Source: Mucilaginibacter segetis (GTDB lineage Bacteria; Bacteroidota; Bacteroidia; Sphingobacteriales; Sphingobacteriaceae). Taken from it: a stretch of 64,000 nucleotides of DNA. Position 1 is the stretch's first letter. Every line of letters begins with the position of its first letter. A program made the translations under genes and the position numbers. Shown one piece after another: positions 25,598 through 34,163 of the stretch. The stretch covers positions 744,001 through 808,000 of the forward strand of contig NZ_JAEHFW010000002.1 in assembly GCF_016522075.1 (NCBI RefSeq), read 5' to 3'. The notes under the pieces were generated by a model. That model was not told where the DNA came from. It saw only the letters and a list, made by a program, of their open reading frames with translations, and ran no database searches.

Positions 25598-25690
25598 ATC
25601 GGGATGATTTATTTTAAAATGCTAATTTAACGCAAAATTTATGGCAGCGTTATTTATTAAAAAATTAGCGTACAAACAAATTAAACATTC

Positions 25691-27910
25691 ATGAACATGA
25701 AAATTTACCGTTCGGGGTTATTATCCCTGATATTATTATTCCTGCTGTTTGCCTCAAAGGCAGTATTTGCGCAAATACCATCAACGCATTGGGCAGCAGA
25801 TGGCTATCAGTATTACAGGACACAGGGTGGCGAAATTGTAATATTGGATACCCGTGATGCAACTAAAAAAACCGTATTACTTAGCACCGAAATGCTTACC
25901 CCTGCAGGACAAAAACCATTAGCTGTACGCAATTTTTATCTTTCAGCCAATGGGCAAAAGGTTTTGCTATATACCAATGCCAAAAAAGTTTGGCGCTATG
26001 CTACCCGGGGCGATTATTGGGTGTATGATATGGGTACCAAAAAGCTCACCAAATTAGGTAGCGGTTTGCCTGAATCATCACTGATGTTCGCAAAGTTCTC
26101 GCCAGATGGAAGTAAAGTAGCATATGTGAGCGGGCATAATATTTATGTACAAACTTTGGCAGGCAACACTATAAAACAACTAACAACAGATGGTACAGAT
26201 AAGATCATAAACGGTACGTTCGATTGGGCTTACGAAGAAGAGTTTTTCTGTCGTGACGGATTCCGCTGGAGCCCGGATAGTAAGCAGATAGCTTACTGGC
26301 AAATTGATGCCAGTAACACCAAAAACTATCTGATGCTCAACACAACAGATTCTATTTATCCCTTTGTTAAGCCCGTAGAGTATCCAGTAGCAGGAGAGAA
26401 GCCATCGCCTTACAAAATAGGGGTAATTAGTGCCGATGGCGGTAATATCACCTGGATGACAGGTATTCCTGACGACCCAAAGTTGGGATCATATGTACCA
26501 AGAATGGAATGGGCGGATAATAATAAGGAACTGATCATTCAGCACTTGAACAGGGCGCAAAATGAAACTGATGTAATGATTTGTGATGTAGTGAGCGGTA
26601 AATCTAAAAGTATTTATCATGAATCTGACCCTGCCTGGATAGATATTTTACCCGAATGGGAAGAGCATTATTATTATGGAGGATGGGATTGGTTTAAAAA
26701 AGGTGCTGATTTTTTGTGGGCAAGCGAAAAGGACGGATGGCGTCATTTGTATCGTATTAGCCGCGATGGCAAGAAACAAACATTGATCACCAAAGGCGAC
26801 TATGATGTAATGCAAATTAACGCAGTTGATGAAAAATCCGGCTATGTTTATTTCTCAGCCTCTCCGGATAATGCCACTCAAAAATATCTGTATCGCACCA
26901 AACTTGATGGTAGCGGAAAGGCTGAGCGTATAACGCCAATGAACGAACCGGGCACACATGATTATGATGTGTCGCCAAACGGAAATGCGGCAATGCACTC
27001 TTTCTCAAACTACTATACACCCCGGGTAAGTGAAGTGGTTTCCTTACCGGAGCATAAAGCGTTCAATGGCGATGATAAAGTGGCTACATCAATTTTAGCC
27101 GAGAATAAGGCTAAATCGAATGTGGAGTTTTTTAAGGTGAAAACCGAGGAAGGTGTAGAGATGGACGGCTGGATGCAAAAACCCGACAATTTTGATCCGT
27201 CGAAAAAATATCCTGTTGTGTTATATGTTTACGGAGAACCTTGGGGCCAAAACGTAAAAGACGAATACGGTACAAGTTATAATTTCCTGTATGCAGGTGA
27301 CATGGCAAAAGATGGTTACATCTACATGTCTATCGATAATCGCGGAACTCCGGTGCCTAAAGGTCGCGAATGGCGCAAATCGATATATAAAGGAATAGGA
27401 ACACTAAATATCCGCGATCTGGCACTTGGAACAAAAGAAATGTTGAAAAGGCCATATATGGATACTTCAAGGGTTGCCGTATGGGGATGGAGCGGAGGTG
27501 GATCATCAACACTTAACCTGATGTTCCAATACCCGCAGATATTTAAAACCGGAATAGCCATTGCTGCGGTGGGCAATCAATTATCATATGATAATATTTA
27601 TCAGGAACGTTACACAGGCGTTCCAATTGATGAGGCAAGTCGGGAGGTATATTTAAAAGGATCACCTATTACATACGCTAAAAATTTACAGGGTAACTTG
27701 CTTTATATACACGGTACCGGTGATGATAACGTACATTATCAGAACGCGGAATTGCTGATAAACCAGTTGGTTAAATATAATAGACAATTCCAGTTAATGA
27801 TATATCCTAACCGTACGCATAGTATATCCGAAGGTGCCGGAACAACAACCCATTTAAGAACATTATATACACAGTATTTACGAGAGCATTGTACTCCGGG
27901 AGCAAAATAG
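25691..27910 (+). CDS. S9 family peptidase, dipeptidyl-peptidase IV type
   Basis: The 739-residue secreted protein (signal peptide to about 27, FAQ) has an N-terminal beta-propeller (about 40-480) containing DWAYEEEF, where the double Glu binds the substrate amino terminus in DPP-IV. The C-terminal alpha/beta hydrolase has nucleophile Ser601 in GWSGGG, Asp678 or Asp679 in GTGDDNVH and His710 in RTHS. Such enzymes release dipeptides, preferably after proline, from peptides in the periplasm. It is divergent from the serine hydrolase gene and followed by a strong terminator. Confidence 0.93.
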   Translation: MNMKIYRSGLLSLILLFLLFASKAVFAQIPSTHWAADGYQYYRTQGGEIVILDTRDATKKTVLLSTEMLTPAGQKPLAVRNFYLSANGQKVLLYTNAKKVWRYATRGDYWVYDMGTKKLTKLGSGLPESSLMFAKFSPDGSKVAYVSGHNIYVQTLAGNTIKQLTTDGTDKIINGTFDWAYEEEFFCRDGFRWSPDSKQIAYWQIDASNTKNYLMLNTTDSIYPFVKPVEYPVAGEKPSPYKIGVISADGGNITWMTGIPDDPKLGSYVPRMEWADNNKELIIQHLNRAQNETDVMICDVVSGKSKSIYHESDPAWIDILPEWEEHYYYGGWDWFKKGADFLWASEKDGWRHLYRISRDGKKQTLITKGDYDVMQINAVDEKSGYVYFSASPDNATQKYLYRTKLDGSGKAERITPMNEPGTHDYDVSPNGNAAMHSFSNYYTPRVSEVVSLPEHKAFNGDDKVATSILAENKAKSNVEFFKVKTEEGVEMDGWMQKPDNFDPSKKYPVVLYVYGEPWGQNVKDEYGTSYNFLYAGDMAKDGYIYMSIDNRGTPVPKGREWRKSIYKGIGTLNIRDLALGTKEMLKRPYMDTSRVAVWGWSGGGSSTLNLMFQYPQIFKTGIAIAAVGNQLSYDNIYQERYTGVPIDEASREVYLKGSPITYAKNLQGNLLYIHGTGDDNVHYQNAELLINQLVKYNRQFQLMIYPNRTHSISEGAGTTTHLRTLYTQYLREHCTPGAK

Positions 27911-27925
27911 AAAAGTGCTCTTAAA

Positions 27926-27965
27926 TAGAAAGCCCTTGATTTCGATCAAGGGCTTTCTATTTTTA
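27926..27965 (+). terminator. Strong intrinsic terminator with UUCG loop
   Basis: A 15-bp perfect stem (27926-27940 and 27945-27959) closed by a TTCG tetraloop, then a T-rich tail. It ends the peptidase gene and also separates it from the convergent ssb gene. Confidence 0.9.
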
Positions 27966-27977
27966 ATTTATAATTAG

Positions 27978-28406
27978 TTAATAAGCGTCATCACTGGCCT
28001 CTTCGTTATTATTCCTGTAATTGTCAATATCGTTTGATCTTGCAGATTGACGATGAGAGTTTTCAGTTTCAAAATCAGTTTTACGGCCCAGCATAGTAAA
28101 GTTTTCGGCAACCACTTCAGTAGTGTATTTTTTTATACCTTCTTTATCTTCAAAAGAACGGGTGCGCAATTTTCCTTCAATATAAACCAGTTTGCCTTTT
28201 TGTAAAAATTTGGCAGCCACATCCGCAAGACCTCGCCACATAACAATGTTATGCCACTCGGTTTGTTCAACTTTGCGTCCATCTTTATTAAACGTTTCAG
28301 AAGTAGCTAAAGGGAAACTCGCCACAGCTACGCCACCATCTAAATGCCGCATTTCAGGATCTTTCCCCAGATGACCTACCAGTATTACTTTATTAATTCC
28401 AGCCAT
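27978..28406 (-). CDS. ssb: Single-stranded DNA-binding protein
   Basis: A 142-residue SSB: an OB fold at about 1-105 with INKVILVGHLGKDPEMR, TEWHNIVMW and GKLVYIEGKLRTRSF, followed by a short polar tail. It binds single-stranded DNA as a tetramer and recruits repair and replication proteins. The tail ends in EEASDDAY, which is acidic but lacks the usual C-terminal DDIPF-like tip that partner proteins grip, so this may be a secondary SSB or one with altered partner binding. It is 23 bp downstream of mutY on the same strand, a common pairing in Bacteroidota. Confidence 0.95.
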   Translation of the reverse strand: MAGINKVILVGHLGKDPEMRHLDGGVAVASFPLATSETFNKDGRKVEQTEWHNIVMWRGLADVAAKFLQKGKLVYIEGKLRTRSFEDKEGIKKYTTEVVAENFTMLGRKTDFETENSHRQSARSNDIDNYRNNNEEASDDAY

Positions 28407-28429
28407 GCCATAAAATAACGGAGAATTAT

Positions 28430-29473
28430 TTAGAAATTAAAAAATTTTTTTATAAATATAAAAATGCTTCTCGGTAGCGCTAATTTATCCAGATTATTAA
28501 CATCTGTATAAAACCATCCTTTTTGTAAGTTTTCAGGAAAATCCCTCAATTCAATAAATCTTATATATAAATGCTGATGGGTGAGTACGTGTTTAATTAT
28601 AGTAGTATGACCTTTAATGGCCATTTTATCCCCTAATTGTTGTAGTTGTGGTAACTTTACAAGTTCATCAATTTCAAGTAGCGTATTTGTTTCCACCAAT
28701 GGCATTTCGTACATATTTGCCCATATATCATTTTCACCGCGTTTATTCATTAATATTTTTTCGCCATCTGTTATTAACAGATAGTTAAAAAAGCGTTCTC
28801 GTATCTTAACTTTTTTAAGCTTCACGGGTAAATATTTAATGGCATTTGTTTTAAAGGCTACGCAATCAAGTCTTAATACGCAGGTTCCACATGCAGGATT
28901 TTTTGGCTTGCAAATTATAGCGCCAAACTCCATTATAGCCTGGTTGTGTGTAGCGGGGTCATTGAGGTCAAGCAACTCATCTGCTATATTCTGAAATATT
29001 TTTTTTCCTTTAGTTGAGTTAATCGGCTCATCTATGCCCAAATAGCGGGCTAAAACACGACTTACATTGCCATCCACTACCGCACGAGTTTCATTGGCCG
29101 CAAATGACGATATTGCTGCAGCGGTGTATTCTCCTATCCCTTTTAACTTTATCAGGTCGTCATATTTAACCGGAAAAACCCCATTATACTGATCCTGTAT
29201 AAGTTGAGCTGTTTTAAGCATGTTTCGTCCGCGAGAGTAATAACCCAATCCCTGCCATAAATTCAATATTTCATCCTCGCGGGCATTAGCGAAACTGCTT
29301 ATGTCCGGGAAGCGCTCTAAAAAGCGATAAAAATAAGGCAACCCTTGTTCAACTCTGGTTTGCTGTAAAATTATTTCTGATAACCATATAATATAAGCAT
29401 CAGTGGTATTGCGCCATGGCAGTTCGCGTTTATTATCATTATACCAGCTGATAATTTGTTCCGAAAAATTCAT
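28430..29473 (-). CDS. mutY: A/G-specific adenine DNA glycosylase
   Basis: The 347-residue MutY removes adenine mispaired with 8-oxoguanine. Glu33 (SEIILQQT) and Asp134 (VVDGNVSRV) are the catalytic pair, and the helix-hairpin-helix is LKGIGEYTAAA (about 110-120). The [4Fe-4S] ligands Cys188, Cys195, Cys198 and Cys204 have the standard 6-2-5 spacing. A C-terminal NUDIX-like domain (about 225-345) recognises 8-oxoguanine. It is followed by ssb and is divergent from the HU gene across 174 bp. Confidence 0.96.
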   Translation of the reverse strand: MNFSEQIISWYNDNKRELPWRNTTDAYIIWLSEIILQQTRVEQGLPYFYRFLERFPDISSFANAREDEILNLWQGLGYYSRGRNMLKTAQLIQDQYNGVFPVKYDDLIKLKGIGEYTAAAISSFAANETRAVVDGNVSRVLARYLGIDEPINSTKGKKIFQNIADELLDLNDPATHNQAIMEFGAIICKPKNPACGTCVLRLDCVAFKTNAIKYLPVKLKKVKIRERFFNYLLITDGEKILMNKRGENDIWANMYEMPLVETNTLLEIDELVKLPQLQQLGDKMAIKGHTTIIKHVLTHQHLYIRFIELRDFPENLQKGWFYTDVNNLDKLALPRSIFIFIKKFFNF

Positions 29474-29499
29474 TTAATGCAAATTAACATTATATAATA

Positions 29500-29517
29500 T
29501 CTGTATCATAATACAGA
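29500..29517. repeat. Small palindrome in the mutY/HU divergent region
   Basis: Perfect 7-bp arms TCTGTAT and ATACAGA around CATA, 27 bp upstream of the mutY ATG. Possibly an operator or chance symmetry in AT-rich DNA. Confidence 0.3.
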
Positions 29518-29588
29518 CCTATAAATGAAGTTTTTAGCGTGTGTCAAAAAAAAAATATTAATTATTTTAAAGTATCGCATTAAAGCAA

Positions 29589-29596
29589 TACTTTTG
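29589..29596 (+). promoter_or_regulatory. -7 box (TACTTTTG) of the HU gene
   Basis: A perfect TAnnTTTG 51 nt before ATG 29648, giving a leader of about 45 nt. It probably drives the HU, TPR and small basic protein genes together. Confidence 0.55.
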
Positions 29597-29647
29597 CAAC
29601 CCCAAAAGAGTTAAGTATTTATATATTAAAATAAAAGAAAACAGGAT

Positions 29648-29950
29648 ATGACCAAGGCAGAAATTATAGCTGAAATCTCATCTAAGACAGGTATCGAAAA
29701 AGTTGACGTACAAGAAACAGTTGAGGCGTTTTTTAAAGTGGTTAAAAGTTCAATGGTTGGCGGCGAAAACGTATATGTAAGAGGTTTCGGAAGCTTTGTA
29801 GTAAAGAAAAGGGCTAAAAAAACTGCTCGTAATATTTCAAAAAATACTGCCATAATTATCCCGGAGCATTTTGTACCAAGCTTTAAACCTGCTAAAACCT
29901 TTGTTGAAAAGGTACGTACAGGTAATAAAACAGCTAAAGCAAGCAAATAA
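29648..29950 (+). CDS. HU/IHF-family DNA-binding protein
   Basis: A 100-residue nucleoid protein with the HU fold: N-terminal helical pair MTKAEIIAEISSKTGIEK, the conserved turn VRGFGSFVVKKR (about 45-56) and a basic arm. The C-terminus is lysine-rich (VRTGNKTAKASK). It is longer than the usual 90 residues because of the tail. It bends and compacts DNA. The next gene begins 2 bp after its stop, so they form an operon. Confidence 0.94.
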   Translation: MTKAEIIAEISSKTGIEKVDVQETVEAFFKVVKSSMVGGENVYVRGFGSFVVKKRAKKTARNISKNTAIIIPEHFVPSFKPAKTFVEKVRTGNKTAKASK

Positions 29951-29952
29951 CT

Positions 29953-30795
29953 ATGAGGAAGAAACAAATAGTTGTAAGTGTAATAGTAATTGCTGTTATG
30001 GGCTATTTGTATTCTTTACCTGTGAAAGGGCTTGTAAAGCCGCCTGAAGCCGCCGGTACTAATGAGGCTGCTTCTGCCGAAAAACCAGCGGCTAATATTA
30101 CTCAGGCGACGGTATCAACATCGGCAAAAAAGCTTATTGATCCAAGCATTGCTCAAAAAATAGATGGGCTGGAAAGTAAATTAGGGGGTTCGAATGAAGC
30201 AGAGAAAGCTGATTTGCAGCGAACTTTAGCTACCGAATGGGATAATGTTGGCCAGCCGGCACCTGCAGCTTTTTACTATCTGGCACTTGCTAAACAAAAT
30301 AACACAATGGCGGATTGGTTAAATGCGGGTAACCGTTTTAATGAAGCCTACAAAGTAACTCAGGATGCATCTGAGCAATCAGCTTTTACTGCTAATGCAG
30401 TTGAGGCGTTTGAAAATGCTGCAAAATTACAACCGGATAACCTGGAGGCGAAAACAGGTTTAGGTACAGCCTATGTAAACGGCGGTGCTACACCAATGCA
30501 GGGCATTGCGCTTTTGCTGGAAGTAGTGAAAAAGGACCCGAATAATTGGAATGCAAATCTTAACCTGGGTTTGTTCTCTATGAAATCAGGTCAGTTTGAA
30601 AAAGCTGTACAACGGTTTAAAACACTTATTTCACAGAAAGAGGCGGTTGAACCATACTTTTATCTGGCCGAAAGCTATAAACAGCTGGGGCAAAAGAAAG
30701 AAGCTATCGCAGCTTATGAAAGATGTAAACAACTAATGGGCGATCCTGTTGCAGGGCAGCGCATAGATGAATACATAAAGGAATTAAAAAAATAA
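29953..30795 (+). CDS. TPR protein with N-terminal membrane anchor
   Basis: The 280-residue product has a signal anchor (about 4-22), then a low-complexity Ala/Glu/Thr stretch (about 30-60). Four or so tetratricopeptide repeats follow from about 110 to 270, e.g. EAFENAAKLQPDNLEAKTGL, NWNANLNLGLFSMKSGQFEKA and PYFYLAESYKQLGQKKEAI. The domain should lie outside the cytoplasm. It is coupled tightly to HU (2-bp gap) and followed by the 29-residue basic protein and rng, an order seen in other Bacteroidota. No specific function can be assigned. Confidence 0.82.
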   Translation: MRKKQIVVSVIVIAVMGYLYSLPVKGLVKPPEAAGTNEAASAEKPAANITQATVSTSAKKLIDPSIAQKIDGLESKLGGSNEAEKADLQRTLATEWDNVGQPAPAAFYYLALAKQNNTMADWLNAGNRFNEAYKVTQDASEQSAFTANAVEAFENAAKLQPDNLEAKTGLGTAYVNGGATPMQGIALLLEVVKKDPNNWNANLNLGLFSMKSGQFEKAVQRFKTLISQKEAVEPYFYLAESYKQLGQKKEAIAAYERCKQLMGDPVAGQRIDEYIKELKK

Positions 30796-30818
30796 AGTAA
30801 CACTTAAAAATTATTATT

Positions 30819-30908
30819 ATGCCGAGCGGTAAAAAACGTAAGAGACACAAAATGGCTACCCATAAACGTAAAAAACGTTTAAGAAAAAACAGACATAAGA
30901 AGAAATAA
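30819..30908 (+). CDS. 29-residue highly basic protein, AURKAIP1/COX24-like (possible ribosome-associated)
   Basis: An ATG at 30819 opens 29 codons ending with TAA at 30906-30908. The product has 11 Lys, 6 Arg and 3 His, and it carries KRKRHKMATHKRKKRLRKN. This pattern (KxxKMxxHKxxKRLRKxR) matches the COX24/AURKAIP1 C-terminal domain found in the mitochondrial ribosomal protein mS38 and in very short bacterial proteins. I think it is a real gene: the composition is far from random, it sits within the HU-TPR-rng block, and the motif is conserved. A ribosomal role is inferred from the eukaryotic homologue and not shown here. Genes this short are often missed by gene finders. Confidence 0.78.
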   Translation: MPSGKKRKRHKMATHKRKKRLRKNRHKKK

Positions 30909-31002
30909 GCTGCTATATAGCGGCTTATGCCTGCTTGTAGCAGGTTGGTTTATGTGTGTATTTTTACTCACTTATTAACATGCGGCATATAAATGTATGC
31001 CG
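30906..31002 (+). promoter_or_regulatory. Structured leader of the ribonuclease G gene (three hairpins)
   Basis: Three stem-loops lie in the 115-nt gap before the rng TTG start. The first has 8-bp arms 30906-30913/30920-30927 around TATATA and includes the small gene's stop codon. The second has 5-bp arms 30930-30934/30940-30944. The third has 7-bp arms CGGCATA/TATGCCG 30983-30989/30996-31002, followed by TTTT. The third could be a weak terminator or attenuator. Confidence 0.5.
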
Positions 31003-31023
31003 TTTTAAGAAATGGAGTAGCAG

Positions 31024-32574
31024 TTGATAAAAGAATTAATTATCGATTCATCCCCCAACGGGGCTACCATTGCATTATTACAGGACAAACAACTTGTAGA
31101 ACTCCACAAAGAGCAAATCACCAATAATTATACCGTTGGGGATATTTATCTGGGGCGCATAAAAAAAATTATGCCCAGTTTAAATGCTGCGTTTGTGGAT
31201 GTTGGTTATGAGAAAGATGCCTTTTTGCATTACCTTGATTTGGGGCCACAGGTACAAAGCCTGCTTAAGCTTACCAAACAAGTACGTAGCGGGGGATACC
31301 AATCAAAGCTTTTAAATAATTTTAAGCTTGATGCTGATATAAACAAGGGAGGCAAAATCTCCGATGTTTTATCAAAGGGTTGGCTTGTGCCTGTACAAAT
31401 AGCTAAGGAACCTATATCTACAAAAGGTCCGAGGCTTAGTTCCGATCTTTCAATAGCGGGTCGCTATGTGGTGCTGGTACCTTTTTCTGAGGTGATATCT
31501 ATCTCAAAAAAGATAAAAAGCAATACTGAGCGCAACCGTTTACGCAAAGTAGTAGAAAGCATAAAACCTAAACACTTCGGCGTAATTATACGTACGGTAT
31601 CCGAAGGTAAAGGCGTAACCGAACTGCAAAAGGACTTGCTTGATCTGATATCAAAATGGGAAACCTTTGTGACCAAACTGCACGGTACTGAACCATCAAG
31701 GAAGGTATTAGGTGAAATTGGCCGTACGTCAACTATTTTAAGAGATATATTAAGTCCGGATTTTCAACATATTTATGTGAATGAAAGCAGCATGTATGAG
31801 GAAATAAAATCTTACATACATGAGATATCTCCTGAGATGGAAAACATAGTTCGGCTGCATAAGCATAAGGAGCCTTTGTTTGAACATTATGGTGTAGATA
31901 AACAAATTAAAGGGGCTTTCGGCAAAACGGTAAATCTTGCAGGCGGCGCTTATTTAGTTATTGAACATACGGAAGCCCTACATGTTATTGATGTAAACAG
32001 TGGTAACCGTACCGCCAGCAAGGAAAATCAGGAAGAAAATGCTTTTCAGGTAAACAAAGAGGCTGCACGAGAAATTGCACGTCAGCTGCGCCTGCGCGAT
32101 ATGGGTGGTATTGTGGTGGTTGATTTTATTGACATGCACAAGCCCACTAACCGTAAAGAACTTTTTGATTATTTGAAAATAGAGATGGCGCATGACAGGG
32201 CCAAGCATACTATTTTGCCTCCAAGTAAATTTGGTTTGGTGCAAATTACCCGCCAGCGTGTGCGCCCTGAAATGAATATTGTTACCACCGAGGTTTGCCC
32301 AACCTGTAAAGGCACCGGTACAATAAGGCCAACCATTTTGCTGTTAGATGATATTGAAAATAATTTCAATTATATTCTGGAAGAGCAAAACGAGAAAAAT
32401 ATTACGCTTTGTGTACACCCATACATCGAAGCATACATTAAAAAGGGCATATTTAATCGCCAGTTTAAATGGTACTTTAAATATAACCAATGGATAAAGG
32501 TCAAAAGCAACCCCGCTTACCAGATCACCGAATTCCACTTCTTTTCCGCTAAGGACGAGGAAATAAAGTTATAG
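31024..32574 (+). CDS. rng: Ribonuclease G/E family endoribonuclease
   Basis: A 516-residue single-strand-specific endoribonuclease for rRNA maturation and mRNA decay. The S1 domain (about 36-125, YLGRIKKIMPSLNAAFVDVG) precedes the DNase-I-like catalytic core with the acidic metal ligands in VIDVNSG and VVVDFIDM. The zinc-link CPTCKGTG lies at about 425-432. It lacks the long C-terminal scaffold of E. coli RNase E, as RNase G does. The start is TTG 31024: a TAG is in frame at 31018-31020 with no ATG between. The leader upstream is unusually structured. Confidence 0.95.
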   Translation: MIKELIIDSSPNGATIALLQDKQLVELHKEQITNNYTVGDIYLGRIKKIMPSLNAAFVDVGYEKDAFLHYLDLGPQVQSLLKLTKQVRSGGYQSKLLNNFKLDADINKGGKISDVLSKGWLVPVQIAKEPISTKGPRLSSDLSIAGRYVVLVPFSEVISISKKIKSNTERNRLRKVVESIKPKHFGVIIRTVSEGKGVTELQKDLLDLISKWETFVTKLHGTEPSRKVLGEIGRTSTILRDILSPDFQHIYVNESSMYEEIKSYIHEISPEMENIVRLHKHKEPLFEHYGVDKQIKGAFGKTVNLAGGAYLVIEHTEALHVIDVNSGNRTASKENQEENAFQVNKEAAREIARQLRLRDMGGIVVVDFIDMHKPTNRKELFDYLKIEMAHDRAKHTILPPSKFGLVQITRQRVRPEMNIVTTEVCPTCKGTGTIRPTILLLDDIENNFNYILEEQNEKNITLCVHPYIEAYIKKGIFNRQFKWYFKYNQWIKVKSNPAYQITEFHFFSAKDEEIKL

Positions 32575-32598
32575 AAGTGTAGAGATTATAGATATGGA

Positions 32599-32633
32599 AT
32601 GTGCAGATGTTGGTAAACAGCTGCACATTTTTT
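32599..32633 (+). terminator. Intrinsic terminator of rng
   Basis: Arms ATGTGCAG (32599-32606) and CTGCACAT (32621-32628) are perfect complements with a 14-nt loop, followed by six T residues. Confidence 0.8.
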
Positions 32634-32735
32634 GTTAGCAGATGCTGCGGAGGAGTTATTTAATGCTAAAAAAATTAGTATCCGGCTTTTTTAGATGCTG
32701 TAAATTCCGCACATTTGCAAATATCACATCAACAC

Positions 32736-34163
32736 ATGGCTAAAACCAAGATCGCATATTTCTGTCAAAGCTGTGGCTTTGAATCCCCTAAATGGTTGGG
32801 TAAGTGTCCAAGTTGCCAGCAATGGAATACCTTTGTGGAAGAGGTATTGGAAAAAAATAATGCTTCCGTACCTAACTGGAAAGCCAGCCCGGCCTCTTCC
32901 GTGCGTTCTAATAAACCTGTACAGGTTGCTGATATCACTTTTAAAGAAGAACACCGGCTACTAACTCCGGATAAAGAATTTAACCGTGTTTTAGGCGGAG
33001 GAATAGTTGCCGGCTCTTTAGTGCTTATTGGTGGAGAACCGGGGATTGGTAAATCGACCCTAATGCTGCAACTGGCATTAAATATGCCGAATATTAAGGT
33101 GTTGTATGTATCAGGAGAGGAAAGTGACCATCAGATAAAAATGCGCGCGGAACGCCTGACTGCGGATGAAAGGTCAACAGGTAAAAATCAGGAAGGAAAT
33201 AAAGGGTGTTTTATATTAACGGAGACATCAACCCAAAATATTTTTAAACAGATAGAAGAGTTGCAGCCCGATCTGGTAGTGATTGATTCTATACAAACGC
33301 TTCATTCTTCACATATCGAATCAACACCCGGTAGTGTATCGCAAGTGCGCGAATGTACTGCCGAGTTATTACGTTTTGCAAAGGAAACAGCAACTCCGGT
33401 ATTTTTGATCGGTCATATAACCAAAGATGGAATGATAGCAGGGCCGAAGATACTGGAGCACATGGTAGATACCGTTTTGCAGTTTGAGGGCGACAGGCAT
33501 CATGTGTATCGCATTTTACGTACAATAAAAAATCGTTTTGGTTCCGCATCAGAATTGGGGATATATGAAATGCTTGGCGAAGGTTTACGCGAAGTTTCTA
33601 ACCCATCCGAGATTTTATTATCTCAGCGCGATGAGCCGTTAAGTGGCATTACCATATCTGCTACTTTAGAGGGTATGCGCCCTATGCTTATAGAAACACA
33701 GGCACTGGTTAGTGCATCTGCTTATGGTACCCCACAGCGTACCGCAACGGGTTTTGATACCAAACGTATGAGTATGTTATTAGCAGTATTAGAAAAACGT
33801 TGTGGATTTCGCCTGGGCACGCAGGATGTTTTCTTAAATATTACGGGCGGTATCCGGGTTGAGGATCCGGCAATTGACTTAGGGTTGGCTGCGGCCATCA
33901 TCTCATCTCATGAAGATATTCCTATTCCTGCAAAAACCTGCTTCGCAGGTGAAATTGGCCTGTCCGGAGAGATAAGAGCTGTTAACAGGGTTGAGCAACG
34001 CATTGCCGAGGCGCAAAAATTGGGATTTGAACAAATATTCATCTCCAAATACAATATGCCGTCCGGTACAAAGGATAAAAAAAGACTTGATCTTTCCCGC
34101 TATAATATCGACGTTAAAACCGTGGGCCGTATAGAGGAGGTATTTGGTTTGTTGTTCGGTTAA
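32736..34163 (+). CDS. radA: DNA repair protein RadA
   Basis: A 475-residue RecA-related ATPase that helps branch migration in recombination. The N-terminal zinc finger is C10-x2-C13, C24-x2-C27. The Walker A motif GGEPGIGKST and Walker B LVVIDSIQT follow, then the RadA-specific KNRFG and a C-terminal Lon-protease-like domain (about 300-475, with GGIRVEDPAIDLGLAAAI). ATG 32736 (MAKTK) matches the family; the TTG seven codons upstream is less likely. The stop overlaps the convergent phosphatase gene by 4 bp. Confidence 0.96.
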   Translation: MAKTKIAYFCQSCGFESPKWLGKCPSCQQWNTFVEEVLEKNNASVPNWKASPASSVRSNKPVQVADITFKEEHRLLTPDKEFNRVLGGGIVAGSLVLIGGEPGIGKSTLMLQLALNMPNIKVLYVSGEESDHQIKMRAERLTADERSTGKNQEGNKGCFILTETSTQNIFKQIEELQPDLVVIDSIQTLHSSHIESTPGSVSQVRECTAELLRFAKETATPVFLIGHITKDGMIAGPKILEHMVDTVLQFEGDRHHVYRILRTIKNRFGSASELGIYEMLGEGLREVSNPSEILLSQRDEPLSGITISATLEGMRPMLIETQALVSASAYGTPQRTATGFDTKRMSMLLAVLEKRCGFRLGTQDVFLNITGGIRVEDPAIDLGLAAAIISSHEDIPIPAKTCFAGEIGLSGEIRAVNRVEQRIAEAQKLGFEQIFISKYNMPSGTKDKKRLDLSRYNIDVKTVGRIEEVFGLLFG

